This document shows positions 21,342 to 31,272 of a stretch of 64,000 bases of DNA, piece after piece. Every line of letters begins with the position of its first letter. The first letter of the stretch is position 1. The DNA comes from Cyrtodaria siliqua (taxonomy: Eukaryota > Mollusca > Bivalvia > Adapedonta > Hiatellidae). The notes beneath the pieces are model-generated. The model searched no databases. It was not told the DNA's origin and saw only the letters and a list, made by a program, of their open reading frames with translations. Made by a program: the position numbers and the translations under genes. The stretch is from assembly GCA_037043455.1 (NCBI GenBank), contig JAWPHD010010993.1:23829-87828 (forward strand). The letters run 5' to 3'.

Positions 21342-22757
21342 ATGGTTAAAATTGTGTACTGTTGATTTTATGAATATTGAGTTCTGCTCAACCCGGGGCT
21401 AGAGGGCGTGAGCGGTAGCCAGCATATTTCACTACCGCTCATGAACAGTCTCAATCAAACCGAGACTGCAATATTTCGTATGTGTCGTGCTCGGCCGTTT
21501 CCAAAGGTCCATTATCATACCTTTTTATAGCACAGTGGCGTTGCTTGTGCAGTGTGGCGGCAGTAAAACGTCTCCCCGCGCTTGCAATCAGTACTGTTAT
21601 TCATTCGATCTTTGGAGATCGCTGAGCCCGATACTTATATTTAGTTATCGGTGGTACATTTTCATTTTTTTTTGTTTTCTTACTTAATTTTTGATTCGGT
21701 GGTTCCACTACTTCGGCCTATAAAAGGCTCTGGGTATTGTTTAACCACTTATAGGATATGTTGTCTGCTTTTTAATTTAGTCTTTTGGCTGTAACTTGTG
21801 ATACGCAGGCTTCATAACCGCTGCTCCCAACTAAATTCCATTTTTTTTATTTCGCTCTTCGGGGCATTTAATTTTATTAGATACTGGGACCATACGCCGT
21901 ACGACATGGGGAAGCATATAACTCCATGTCCACCGCCGTATGCATGCCATCTTTGGGATGGTTAAAATTGTGTACTGTTGATTTTATGAATATTGAGTTC
22001 TGCTCAACCCGGGGCTAGAGGGCGTGAGCGGTAGCCAGCATATTTCACTACCGCTCATGAACAGTCTCAATCAAACCGAGACTGCAATATATCGTATGTG
22101 TCGTGCTCGGCCGTTTCCAAAGGTCCATTATCATACTTTTTTTATAGCACAGTGGCGTTGCTTGTGCAGTGTGGCGGCAGTAAAACGTCTCCCCGCGCTT
22201 GCAATCAGTACTGTTATTCATTCGATCTTTGGAGATCGCTGAGCCCGATACTGATATTTAGTTATCGGTGGTACATTTTCAATTTTTTTTGTTTTATTAC
22301 TTAATTTTTGATTCGGTGGTTCCACTACTCCGGCCTATAAAAGGCTCTGGGTATTGTTTAACCACTTATAGGATATGTTGTCTGCTTTTTAATTTAGTCT
22401 TTTGGCTGTTACTTGTGATACGCAGGCTTCATAACCGCTGCTCCCAACTAAATTCCATTATTTTTATTTCGCTCTTCGGGGCATTTAATTTTATTAGATA
22501 CTGGGACCATACGCCGTACGACATGGGGAAGCATATAACTCCATGTCCACCGCCGTATGCATGCCATCTTTGGGATGGTTAAAATTGTGTACTGTTGATT
22601 TTATGAATATTGAGTTCTGCTCAATCCGGGGCTAGAGGGCGTGAGCGGTAGCCAGCATATTTCTCTACCGCTCATGAACAGTCTCAATCAAACCGTGACT
22701 GCAATATTTCGTATGTGTCGTGCTCGGCCGTTTCCAAAGGTCCATTATCATACTTTT
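21342..22757 (+). repeat. tandem array of a 616-bp TATA-bearing, hairpin-bearing unit
   Basis: The array has one 5'-truncated unit (21342-21525) and two full units (to about 22140 and 22757). The ATTGTGTACTG block recurs at 21351, 21967 and 22584. Each unit has a TATA-like CCTATAAAAGGC, the GAGCGGTAG/CTACCGCTC hairpin (first at 21410-21418 and 21432-21440), and an AGTCTC/GAGACT hairpin. Each ends TCCATTATCATAC plus a T run. The retroelement sequence continues on both sides, with a possible TTGA target duplication. No protein is encoded. It may be a non-autonomous retroelement or terminal-repeat unit; class undetermined. Confidence 0.75.
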
Positions 22758-23503
22758 TTTTTGAGAATAGGGCTACCGCCTTGGAACGGTCAGTGGCAAA
22801 GTAGGCCACTGGGGATTTAAACCGGTTCTAGGGTGCACCAAACCTCACACTTACCCAACTGTCATCCCATTAAAACAGGACAGTGTAAATAAAGAAATCC
22901 CCGCCATGATATAATCTCTAACCAACAAGGCAGAATCAGTAGGCAATATAAGTAAAACACAAATATGCTCGTGTAAATATAATACAAAAACAATAGCCTA
23001 GAAAGCCACAATGAAGGTACTCAATGACTTGGCAACAAGAGAATAAACCATTAAGGGCACGACAAGCACGACAAGAAAGATCTCAGACAAACATCAAACG
23101 CCACCGTCCCAATGGGCTTTAGGTAGTCGTCATCATAGGGTCCAAAGCCTGTCCGGTCATCGTACAATTAAAGAGGAAAGCATAGTGGCGAACTGTAAAA
23201 GGGTCCACCACCAAGCATGCAGTACGTTGTAATATGATAGGGTCATTACCTCTTTTGATAAACTTTTTAACAAGTTTAACAAAGATTGTGTGAAAGTGAT
23301 CATGACCAAGAATCTGACGAAGTTTATAAATCACATCACCATAGAAGTCAGGTTGTGATAGTCCTTGTCGCAGAAGCGTCCTCTTAAATTACTTTTATAT
23401 TTGGTAAGAAGATCAGGGTTACGATAATATAAATTTGCAAAGATTTTACGAAGTTTATGGTAACGGTAACCCTGATTGAGTACCTTTTTAGTTATAGAAA
23501 GAT

Positions 23504-23862
23504 TACTAACCCAATTTAGCTGGTTTTCGAACTTGTCCGAGCTTTCATTGATATTAACAATCTGTGCAAGTAAATAAAGTGGCTAGTGTTCACAAGGCTT
23601 ACTATGGCGTTTTATTAGCAAAACATGGGTCATAACTCCAGCGAAATTAATCCTATCTGGCTTGTTTTGGAATTTGCCCGAGCTTTCATTGATATAAAGA
23701 CACTGGCAAAGTTTTGTAAATATCCGATTAATAATAAAGGCCCTAGAGTGTTCATAAGGCAAAAGTTAAGGGACGACGGACGGACGGAAGGACGACGGAC
23801 GATGGACAACTCGCCATCCAATAAGCTCAGCTGGCCTTCGGCCAGTAGAGCTAACAAACGAA
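23504..23862. repeat. GACGGACGACGGAC-tailed repeat insertion
   Basis: It has two related sub-blocks (CGAACTTGTCCGAGCTTTCATTGATAT and GGAATTTGCCCGAGCTTTCATTGATAT), then CGGACGGACGGAAGGACGACGGACG. It ends at AAGCTCAGCTGGCCTTCGGCCAGTAGAGCTAAC, a short hairpin. The satellite at 40060-40150 ends similarly. It replaces about 40 bases of the RT element. Confidence 0.6.
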
Positions 23863-24226
23863 TAAGTTGAGACACAGAGACCCCATAAGACGTTTATCTG
23901 GGAACATTTCCATCTAAATGGGAATAATTAACAATATCAAAATTGAAATCATCTCTCTTGTCATAAATTTTGCTAATTATTTCACTATTTTTTATAGAAA
24001 GCTGTAAAACGAGAAAAGAAGCGTCAGTATTAGAAATATTAGCTCTGTTAAGTTGAAGTTCTTTAGGATAGATATTATTAACCATAGTAGAAAGAAAGGG
24101 TTGTCAATGATCGATATGTCATCCAGATACCGAGAGGTGTCATTAAAGGCTTTAATGACATCTGCCTGAGTATCTGGTGAAAAACATGAAATCTCTTTCA
24201 TAGCAATATAAAAATATGCGACAAGG

Positions 24227-24479
24227 CATTACGTGGTCCCACCTTAATTCCAATAATCGATGGTAAAGCTTATATTAGCAGGCTTTTATAACGGTTATTT
24301 CGACAATAAAACACGTTCAAAAACATTTTTTACTGAAAAATATGCGATAACCTGTTTAAAATTACCTATTAAATGTTTTAATTTTACAATATGCAAACCA
24401 TTGAAGCCGAAACCCCGTTTTCGCTTATTGGAGAAGGGGTTGGATGGGGTATGAAAGTTAATACTCGGACCACGTAATG
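24227..24479. mobile_element. MITE with perfect 13-bp terminal inverted repeats
   Basis: The ends are CATTACGTGGTCC (24227-24239) and its exact reverse complement (24467-24479). A diverged copy lies at about 43935-44195 with the same interior (AAAGCTTATATTAGCAGG, CCTATTAAATGTTTTAATTTTACAAT, GTTGGATGGGGTATGAAAG). No coding capacity. It is inserted in the RT element. Confidence 0.75.
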
Positions 24480-25440
24480 GTGTGCACAATTTGTCTATAA
24501 ACGGTGGTTCCATACCTGAAGAAAATATTATCTAATAGAAAAATAAGTGATTCACAAACTTCATGGCAACTCCACATAGTGTAATTGTCTAAACTGCTGT
24601 TAGTAAAAAGCGCTTTAACATTGTTACAGGCCAAAAAAGTAGTATTTCCTCTAGCAAAAGTTTCTTGAATGAGAGCAATAAGCTTGTCTATGATAAGGTT
24701 GTGTGGTTATGCTGTATATAGTGTTGAAAAATCATAAGTACTTATAGATGAAGCTTGACGTTTCTTGCACATTTTATTAAGAACGTCGCCAGAATATTTT
24801 AATAAATGAATTCCAGAGATTTCATAAGCTTTAGCACAATATTAGTAAACGTGATCTTCAACGGCAGTAAGACAAGATGTTAACAGTTTTGAGATATTTG
24901 TAGTTGTGCAAGAACTAGCATTGGAAATGAAACGGACTTTACATGGTTGTTTGTGTAATTAGGGAATCCAGTATATTGTTGGAAGTTTGTTTTGCTTTTC
25001 GTCTACTCCAGCTTTGAAAATCTTCCACTAAGTGATAGGCGTCGAAACATGATTATCTGCAGTAGATTGCACTGGAGTATACGAATTAGTACTCCCGAGT
25101 TCCATAGATAAAATGCTGACGTAATGTAGGCGTCAAACAAAAATTATGTTATTAGCTGTTTTATCAGCAGGAACTAAAACAAACTTGTTATGAAATTCCT
25201 GGATTTGAACTTACGAAACGAAAACCTAGGTCTAGGGGGAAGTAAGGAGGGGTTAGTCGTATAAATGTTTATACGGGTATCTATGATGTTAAAAATGATT
25301 TTTTTCCAAGTAGAAAGGCAGTTCGGGTCAACATGTTCCCTACGACACCATGTAATACTAAAATTCTCAATGGATTGGGCGAGCTGACCACAACATGCAT
25401 TACAATCAATCACACAAGGCACTCTATACTTAAAATCGAG

Positions 25441-25798
25441 TAAATCGTGAAGCCTAATACTTCCTCGGTTGGAAAGCCTAGTGCTGCTCCAACTAAGGGA
25501 GTTGGAAAGCCTAGTGCTTCTCCAACTAGGGAGCACAAGGAGCAGCCAAAGGTGTCTAACGGTCCTATTGAGTCGTATAACAAATTCGAACAGCTCATGG
25601 ACATTTCAGAGCCAGCAGTTGCATGCACTGCCACTTCCATCCTCTCATGAAAAGTTAGTTGAGGTGCCACTTCAGCCGACTTCTTCCAGGGAGGAGGATT
25701 CATCAGTGGAGATGTCGCTGCTTGAGTCTCCTAAGACCTCTCCTAAATCTAAGGCCAAAAATAAAAATAAAATTAAAAATCGCCTTAGCGCTAAATAA
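25441..25798 (+). pseudogene. LINE ORF1-like, frameshifted
   Basis: Two overlapping frames contain a short duplicated segment (GKPSAAPTKGVGKPSASPTR) and end in a Ser/Lys-rich tail, KSKAKNKNKIKN, with a stop TAA at 25796-25798 that overlaps the next ATG (TAATG). A frameshift or stop near 25650 separates the halves. The position before the endonuclease ORF and the basic tail fit a LINE ORF1 (RNA-binding protein), but no zinc knuckle or RRM is visible. Confidence 0.45.
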
Positions 25799-27062
25799 TG
25801 GGTAAAACTAATAAGATCATTCAATGGAATTGTCGAGGTTTGAAACCAAATTATGATGAAATCAGCTTAATTTTAAATGAACACAACCCTATTGCCTTTT
25901 GTCTTCAAGAAACATTGAAGACAAGTGATAAGGTATCTTTTAAACAATACTCACTATACAATCATATTTGTGATACCGGGGACAAGGCGACTGGTGGAGT
26001 TTCGATAATCGTTAATCGAAACATTCCTCACAGACCTGTTGCGTTGAAAACAAATTTGCAAGCTATTGCTGTCAGTGTTACTATGCACAGAGTCATAACA
26101 ATATGTTACTTATATTTACCACCTAGTTCTTCACTAGACCCTAAAGATCTAAATCACCTAGTTGCACAATTGCCATCACCTTTTATACTCTTGGGCGATT
26201 TTAATATACACAACTACATCTGGGGTTGTAAAGATATAAACGATAAAGGCAAGAAAATTGAGGTTTTCTTAGCCAAAAACAATTTGTGTCTTTTTAATAA
26301 TAAGTACTTATTTACATCCTGCTACAGGCTCTCATTCTTCCATTGATTTAACAATATGCGATCCAACGCTTTTGATGGATTTTTCGTGGAGTGTTGGAGA
26401 CGACCTCTGTGGAAGTGACCACTTCCCCATATTTCTTGAAAATATCGGCCCTCCACTTCTTGAAAAAACGCAACGATGGAAACTTCGCAAGGCTGATTGG
26501 TCTTCGTTTCAATCTCTTTGCGAGGAACAATTAAAGCCTTCCGTCTTCGAGGATGTCGAAGACGCAACTGCTCTTTTTACCAAAACTCTTCACGATATAG
26601 CTGATCAAACTATTCCAAATCGGCAAATCCTAAACGCCCACATAAACCATTGTACGACGATGACTGCAAAAACGCAGTCAACGATCGTAAAGCTTCATTA
26701 AATAATTTTAACCTGCGGCCAACTCAAACAAATTTAGATAACTTTAGAGTTTTTCGTGCGAAAGCCCGTCGTACCATTAAGGATAGCAAGAGGAAATTCT
26801 GGAGATCTTACGTCTCTAGGCTGAATTCTCGCTCATCTCTTAAGAAGACATGGGACATGGTCCGGAAAATAAGCGGTAAAGGTAATTCTAGTTCTGTAAA
26901 TCATCTTAAAACAGATAAGGGAGATATAACGTCTGTCAAAGATATTACAAACACTTTGGCAGAAACTTTTTCAAAAAATTCTTCTTCTGAAAATTGTCAA
27001 CCAAATTTTCTGAAAAATAAGAAACTAAAAGAACAGAAGAAGCTGAACTTCAAGTCTATCAG
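25798..27062 (+). pseudogene. LINE ORF2 (I/Jockey-like): endonuclease and linker, RT missing
   Basis: The first frame (25798-26346) reads IIQWNCRGLKPNYDE, then FCLQET and FILLGDFNIHN. These are the conserved motifs of the apurinic-type endonuclease of I/Jockey-group LINEs. After a frameshift at about 26330, the DLCGSDHFPIFLE motif near 26405-26445 supplies the SDH end of the nuclease domain. A third frame (26650-27062) gives the basic linker before the RT (KFWRSYVSRLNS...TWDMVRKISGK). The RT palm is absent. At 27062 the sequence switches to an inverted RNase H segment. The endonuclease would nick target DNA in an intact element. Confidence 0.75.
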
Positions 27063-27440
27063 CTGAAAAGATAGAGGCCTTGTCAGGCAGGCGGCTCTTT
27101 ATGCTGTGTTTGTGAATAACAGCTGCTGCAGCTACCTTATCTCCATCTTTAGAACCATCTGTGTATATATGTTGAAAGTTACTGTATTTCGATTTAATTT
27201 CATTAAATTTGCTTTGAAAGACAGTAGGGTCTGTACTGGATTTGTTACTATTACAAAGATCAAAAATAATTGTTGGTGTTTCCAAAGTCCACGGTGGAAT
27301 TTGTGGTACTTTGTACTTGGCAATTAAATTTAGGTCGATTTCAGTGTCTCTTAATTTTGGTTTAATACGAAGACCAAATGATCGAATGGCCTTCGGTTTT
27401 CGATCAAAAAGAGGTTCATAACTTGGATTAAAAACACTTT
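27062..27440 (-). pseudogene. LINE RNase H segment, inverted relative to the LINE body
   Basis: The minus strand reads PPWTLETPTIIFDL, then HIYTDGSKDGDKVAAAAV and SRLPDKASIFSA. The YTDGSK and SIFSA motifs belong to the RNase H domain of I-group LINEs. The domain stops at TCAGCTGA where the plus-strand LINE body ends, so the two parts meet head-on. At its other side (about 27440) it is fused in frame to a viral gene. Confidence 0.75.
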
Positions 27441-27921
27441 GTTTCTGTCTCCAGTCTGAATATAAATCAACGTTAAACTCCTTGCATATTCTCTCGTATG
27501 CGTTTCGGTTATATGTGTTATTAAACGCATTCCAATTTGAGTCTTGTGGCATTGCTACACTCATTTCAAATAATATTCTTCTGACTTGGTAATAGACATG
27601 AAATCGAAATAACGAACCAACCAAATCATCAGCTTTTAGATGATTGTTGAAATCAATGCCACATCCAGTTGTCGCACACCAAATAGCAAAGTTTAACTGA
27701 TTCTGCCAAAATAACATCCAATCTGTTCCCCAACGTTGGACTATAGCATCTGATTTGACGTATGGGAGTTTGTATTTTTCGAAGACATTGGGAAATGATG
27801 CTTTAAAGCCTTTGCCGTCTGATGTTATAACTATGTTTTGATTTATTATATCTATCACTTTCTTGCTAAAAGTATTTGAATAGTGAGCATCTGGGTTATA
27901 TTTGAATTCTTTAGAAATCAT
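27435..27921 (-). pseudogene. large viral structural protein, N-terminal part
   Basis: From ATG at 27921 about 160 residues are viral (MISKEFKYNPDAHYSN..., then LNFAIWCATTGCGI and FRFHVYYQVRRILFEMSVAMPQD, then NRNAYERICKEFNVD). Beyond this the frame runs on into a LINE RNase H segment, so the C-terminal part of the viral gene is gone. The start is divergent from the gene at 27958, with 36 AT-rich bases between them, a shared promoter region. I know similar proteins only as uncharacterised sequences in invertebrate genomes, and I believe this is a virion component, possibly capsid-associated. No enzymatic motif is seen. Confidence 0.5.
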
Positions 27922-27957
27922 TTTTATTTGTGTTTTTATATATATATATTAAAAAAA

Positions 27958-28602
27958 ATGTTTCATACAATTTCAAACATAGACAACTCTATTAATTTAC
28001 AACAGTATATCGATAATAGAGATGGAACTAAGCGCGTTGGATTAAAAAGTTTTACATACACTATCGGTTGGTATAATATTATTCATGAAGTCATAAAGAC
28101 ACGAAACCCAGATAAAACAGAACATTTACCAGGTGGACTCTATAACTTTCAAGACTGGGTAGAAGATTTTAAAAAGCTAAATGAAAGTATTATCCTGGAC
28201 AGTATTGTCCAAATTGGTACAGCCATTATACATACGCCGGTAGAGACACGTATGTCAAGCGGTCTTTCAAAAATGCTAGGATTCAAGGACAGAAAATGGT
28301 TGACAGGTGCTAATATAGGAGATTACCCAATTGATTTAGCTCCTTATAAACAGCTTTATGTTCATCTGAAACAAGTTAATATAAGTAGTAATTATTTCAA
28401 TGGTGCACCAAGCACTATTATAGGTGTTGTACCTGTAGTAAATAAGCAGTTTGGAGATATAGTATATACAAGTTTTTATCCTGAATATCACTGTCTTATG
28501 AATGGTGCAATTACTAAATTGAAAATAGAAGTCAGAGATGAGTATGGTAACAAAAAAAATAATCACGGTTTGCCTATGAGTTGTGTTTTAGAAATTATTT
28601 AA
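27958..28602 (+). CDS. viral structural protein, possible penton/minor capsid
   Basis: The ATG at 27958 directly follows TTAAAAAAA, the leader pattern seen before other genes of this lineage. I prefer it to the in-frame upstream ATG at 27883, which lies in the divergent gene. The 214-residue product is rich in beta-strand-like segments and ends KLKIEVRDEYGNKKNNHG followed by a hydrophobic strand. It has a GGLYNFQDWVEDF segment near residue 60. The size and beta-rich nature fit a jelly-roll minor capsid (penton-like) protein, but this is inference with no diagnostic motif. The gene is intact and heads a three-gene run (27958, 28628, 29147) on the plus strand with 20-25-base gaps. Confidence 0.5.
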   Translation: MFHTISNIDNSINLQQYIDNRDGTKRVGLKSFTYTIGWYNIIHEVIKTRNPDKTEHLPGGLYNFQDWVEDFKKLNESIILDSIVQIGTAIIHTPVETRMSSGLSKMLGFKDRKWLTGANIGDYPIDLAPYKQLYVHLKQVNISSNYFNGAPSTIIGVVPVVNKQFGDIVYTSFYPEYHCLMNGAITKLKIEVRDEYGNKKNNHGLPMSCVLEII

Positions 28603-28627
28603 AAAATATATATTTATAAAAAAAACA

Positions 28628-29125
28628 ATGAGTATATATGGACCAACAAGACCTAAAAAAACAGAAGACTTAGAGGCTTTGATAAATGATGTTCAAAATT
28701 TATATAGGCGAATTGCGCCTTTTGTTGACCAGTTTAATCATTTAAAAAATAGAGTTGATAATCTTAAATATGGGATTATAACAATATTTGCAGAAGCTAA
28801 GGGCCCACTTGTGTCAAACAGAATACTCTCATTTGGTAACGGCGGGGCAGAAAAAAATGTGGGGCATGTAATGACACGCCGTGGACGGATTATGGGAATA
28901 GGTTTAGCATGTGAACAATTAGTTGGTGACGTATCTGTAATAGTTTCTGTCAATGGTGTTGAACAACCAAATTATGGCATAACGCTTCACATCATTCCAC
29001 GCAATCTAGATAACTTTGATAAACCTTTAGAAATTGGTGCTGGTTCTGTTGTTAACTTTGTATGCAAGATTGCCAACGCTACAGCTGTAAATACGGTGGC
29101 ATCATTATTAATTGAATTAATTTAA
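28628..29125 (+). CDS. fibre-like protein: N-terminal coiled coil and C-terminal beta domain
   Basis: The 165-residue protein starts with heptad-like sequence (EDLEALINDVQNLYRRIAP... to about residue 55). A beta-rich domain follows (SFGNGGAEKNVGHVMTRRGR, GDVSVIVSVNGVEQPNYG, AGSVVNFVCKIANA). The C-terminal domain is homologous to the protein at 51309-51629 of the third element, which lacks the coiled coil. A trimeric stalk with a globular head is the layout of viral attachment fibres, so a receptor-binding or vertex role is plausible. This is inferred from architecture, not from a known family. The gene is intact. Confidence 0.55.
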   Translation: MSIYGPTRPKKTEDLEALINDVQNLYRRIAPFVDQFNHLKNRVDNLKYGIITIFAEAKGPLVSNRILSFGNGGAEKNVGHVMTRRGRIMGIGLACEQLVGDVSVIVSVNGVEQPNYGITLHIIPRNLDNFDKPLEIGAGSVVNFVCKIANATAVNTVASLLIELI

Positions 29126-29146
29126 TTTTTTATTTATTAATAAAAA

Positions 29147-29740
29147 ATGCCGAAGCAACCAACGGCACCAAGTATATATCCTGATTTGCCAGTGGAAAAT
29201 TCAGTGGAAAACGGACAAAATTATAGATTACAAAAGATTTCAGAAATTGAAAAAAAGTTAATTACAGAACGAGATATACGTCAGTCACTTTATAAAAAAT
29301 ATAAACGTGGTATTAATATTACAGATGGAATTGACACTACCTTGATATCAGCAGGTGTTATTATGGCTGGGATTGGATTTGTTATTCCAGTTTTGCTACC
29401 TTTAGAAATAGCAGCAATAGTATGTGGAGCTGCAGGTGTTTGTGTTAATTTTATCAGACGCAAGCTTAATGCAAAAGCTCAAAAACATCATGAAATAAAA
29501 ACTTTGGCAGAGGCTAAGTTAAATAGTATAAAGCAGTTAATATCAAAAGCGTTGAGTGATGCACAAATATCTGATCAAGAGTTTAAGATGATTTTAGATG
29601 AGTTAGATAAATATTATAGTTTAAAAGAAGACACCAAACAAAAAAAGGCTAAAATAAGTGAAGCTCAAAAAAAAGAACTAGTAGAGCAGGGAAGAAAAGA
29701 AGCAATGGCAACCTTACAAAAAAGTCTAAAAAGTGTGTAA
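29147..29740 (+). CDS. viral membrane protein with flanking helices
   Basis: The 197-residue protein has a polar, proline-bearing N-terminus. A helical segment (YRLQKISEIEKKLITERD...) is followed by a hydrophobic double segment at about 65-98 (TTLISAGVIMAGIGFVIPVL...IAAIVCGAAG). A long charged helix then runs to the end (EIKTLAEAKLNSIKQLISKAL...). It is the last intact gene before the terminal repeat at 29830-30062. The arrangement suggests an internal or membrane-anchored virion component. I recall similar uncharacterised proteins in other invertebrate genomes but cannot verify this. No enzymatic motif. Confidence 0.55.
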   Translation: MPKQPTAPSIYPDLPVENSVENGQNYRLQKISEIEKKLITERDIRQSLYKKYKRGINITDGIDTTLISAGVIMAGIGFVIPVLLPLEIAAIVCGAAGVCVNFIRRKLNAKAQKHHEIKTLAEAKLNSIKQLISKALSDAQISDQEFKMILDELDKYYSLKEDTKQKKAKISEAQKKELVEQGRKEAMATLQKSLKSV

Positions 29741-29829
29741 TAAATTGTTTTAGTAATGTGTATGAGTACGATCCACCACCTTTGTATTCAAGGTCAGAAA
29801 ATTGTTAATTGAATGTAATTTTGATAACA

Positions 29830-30062
29830 AATCGACAAATTTGTTTTGTATTAAATAAACATTTTATAATTTTGATAACTTATAAAAAAAATTAAACTTG
29901 CAATCTTCACTACCCCCATTTTAAAAAAGTTTTAATAAATCAAGTAAAATCACCATTTCATGATGATTTATTTAAAAAAAATTAAACTTGCAATCTTCAC
30001 TACCCCTATTTTAAAAAAGTTTTAATAAATCAAGTAAAATCACCATTTCATGGTGATTTATT
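29830..30062. repeat. terminal repeat of the second viral element
   Basis: It starts with TTGTTTTGTATTAAATAAACATTTTATAATTTT, which matches the inner edge of the right terminal repeat of the third element. It then has two direct copies of an 84-90-bp unit beginning AATTAAACTTGCAATCTTCACTACCCC and ending with CACCATTTCATGATGATTTA. CTTGCAATCTTCA occurs at 29897 and 29987. The matching left terminus of this element is not in the window or was lost. Confidence 0.65.
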
Positions 30063-30129
30063 ATATATGTGTTTATTTTGGGGTCGTTCTGCTGCAATTC
30101 GTGGTAAAAAAAAAATTACAACAGAAACC

Positions 30130-30883
30130 CCAAAATACATATATATCCGGTTCCAAATAAAACTGGTTTAGAAATTATCAAAGCGTTCCAACAGATAATC
30201 AGTACAGGAAGACAGTGTAAATTGTTGTGGGTTGATCAAGGTGTGGAATTTTACAACAAAACGTTTAAGCAATTTCTTGATGATAATAATATCGAAATGT
30301 ATCACACGTTTAATTTTGGAAAAGCTGTAGTAATTGAACGATTTAACAGAACCATAAAAGAAAAGATGTGGAAATATGTTACAGCTAACAATACAAATAC
30401 ATATTTAGACGTGTTGCCAGAAATGGTTGATAAATACAATAATACAAAACATCGGAGTATTAAAATGACGCCGATTGAGGCTAGTGATGAGAAAAATAAA
30501 GGAACGGTATATTTCAACTTGTATGGAAAAATGAGAAGTAATCAAATTAAGCCAAAGTTCAAAATAGGGGATAATGTTAGAATCAGTAAATATAAAAGAA
30601 CTTTTGAGAAAGGTTATACCCCGAATTGGACTGAAGAAATATGTGTTGTTGATAAAATTCAAAGCACAAATCCTGTGACATACAAAATAAAAATTTAAAC
30701 AACGAAAACATTGACGGAAGCTTTTATGAATTAGAAATGATAAAAGCAAAGCAAGAAATATTCAGGATTGAAAAAGTAATACGACGTGATTTTAAAAAGA
30801 AACAAGCGTTGGTTAAATGTAAGGGTAACAATGAGAATTTCAATAGTTGGGTCTCATTTAAGGATATTGAAAATATTAAATAA
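30130..30883 (+). pseudogene. Polinton-type integrase, C-terminal two thirds
   Basis: The frame opens without an ATG (near 30130). It contains LLWVDQGVEFYN with the second catalytic Asp and VIERFNRTIKEKMW with the catalytic Glu of rve integrases. Then KYNNTKHRSIKMTPIEA and a C-terminal domain starting FKIGDNVRI follow. At about 30690 a frameshift leads to YELEMIKAKQEIFRIEKV and a NSWVSFKDIE ending, a chromodomain-like tail of Polinton integrases. The N-terminal part with the first Asp is absent. It lies outside the terminal repeat of the second element and more resembles the integrase remains at the left window edge, so it probably belongs to another Polinton. Confidence 0.75.
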
Positions 30884-30919
30884 GGGCTTAACAATAATTA
30901 TATATAGTATTATTATATA

Positions 30920-31234
30920 ATGGAACAAGAAAGATTAGAAAAGGTTTGCAGAAAACTTAACAATTTAAAAGATAAATATAGAAGAGAATTGATGAGAGGT
31001 AGGCAACTCCAAATAGAATATGAAGTAGTTCGTGGTGATTTTATGGATTTTAAAAAAAGACGATTGCTGGTTGAAATGGATAATTATGAACGTGAGCTGG
31101 CTGAAAACAGAGAAGAGCTTCTTGAACTGGAATACAAAATAGCAAAGTGTAGGAAAATAAAATACTCCATGGTAGAAAATGATATGCAGAGCGGTTATGA
31201 AGACTACTGCCCGGTTCCGTCTGACTTTGATTAA
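30920..31234 (+). CDS. coiled-coil hypothetical protein next to integrase
   Basis: The 104-residue protein is almost entirely charged helix with heptad spacing (RLEKVCRKLNNLKDKYRRELMRGRQ... ERELAENREELLELEYKI). Its acidic tail is ENDMQSGYEDYCPVPSDFD. It starts 36 bases after the integrase stop on the same strand. Small coiled-coil proteins are common in Polinton-like viruses, but there is no specific family signal. Intact frame. Confidence 0.4.
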   Translation: MEQERLEKVCRKLNNLKDKYRRELMRGRQLQIEYEVVRGDFMDFKKRRLLVEMDNYERELAENREELLELEYKIAKCRKIKYSMVENDMQSGYEDYCPVPSDFD

Positions 31235-31272
31235 CGAGTTGCAAATGTTATGTTATTAAAATGACAACCGGA

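Larger units (their letters stand above)
21211..25440 (-). mobile_element. YLDD reverse-transcriptase element, longest copy, interrupted three times
   Basis: The 3' end is at 21211 (GGATCGGACAGGG). The element is interrupted by a tandem array at 21342-22757, a GACGGACGACGGAC-type repeat at about 23504-23862 and a MITE at 24227-24479. The coding remains on the minus strand include the RT end (23334-23119), IYDKRDDFNFDIVN and RYLDDI (about 24085-24140) and a far N-terminal region (25440-25174: CVIDCNACCGQL, TWCRREHV, IIDTRIN). The full protein would be an RT with a long N-terminal extension. This copy has many frameshifts. The 5' end at about 25440 abuts a LINE in the opposite orientation. The family has at least a dozen fragments in this window. 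Confidence 0.7.
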
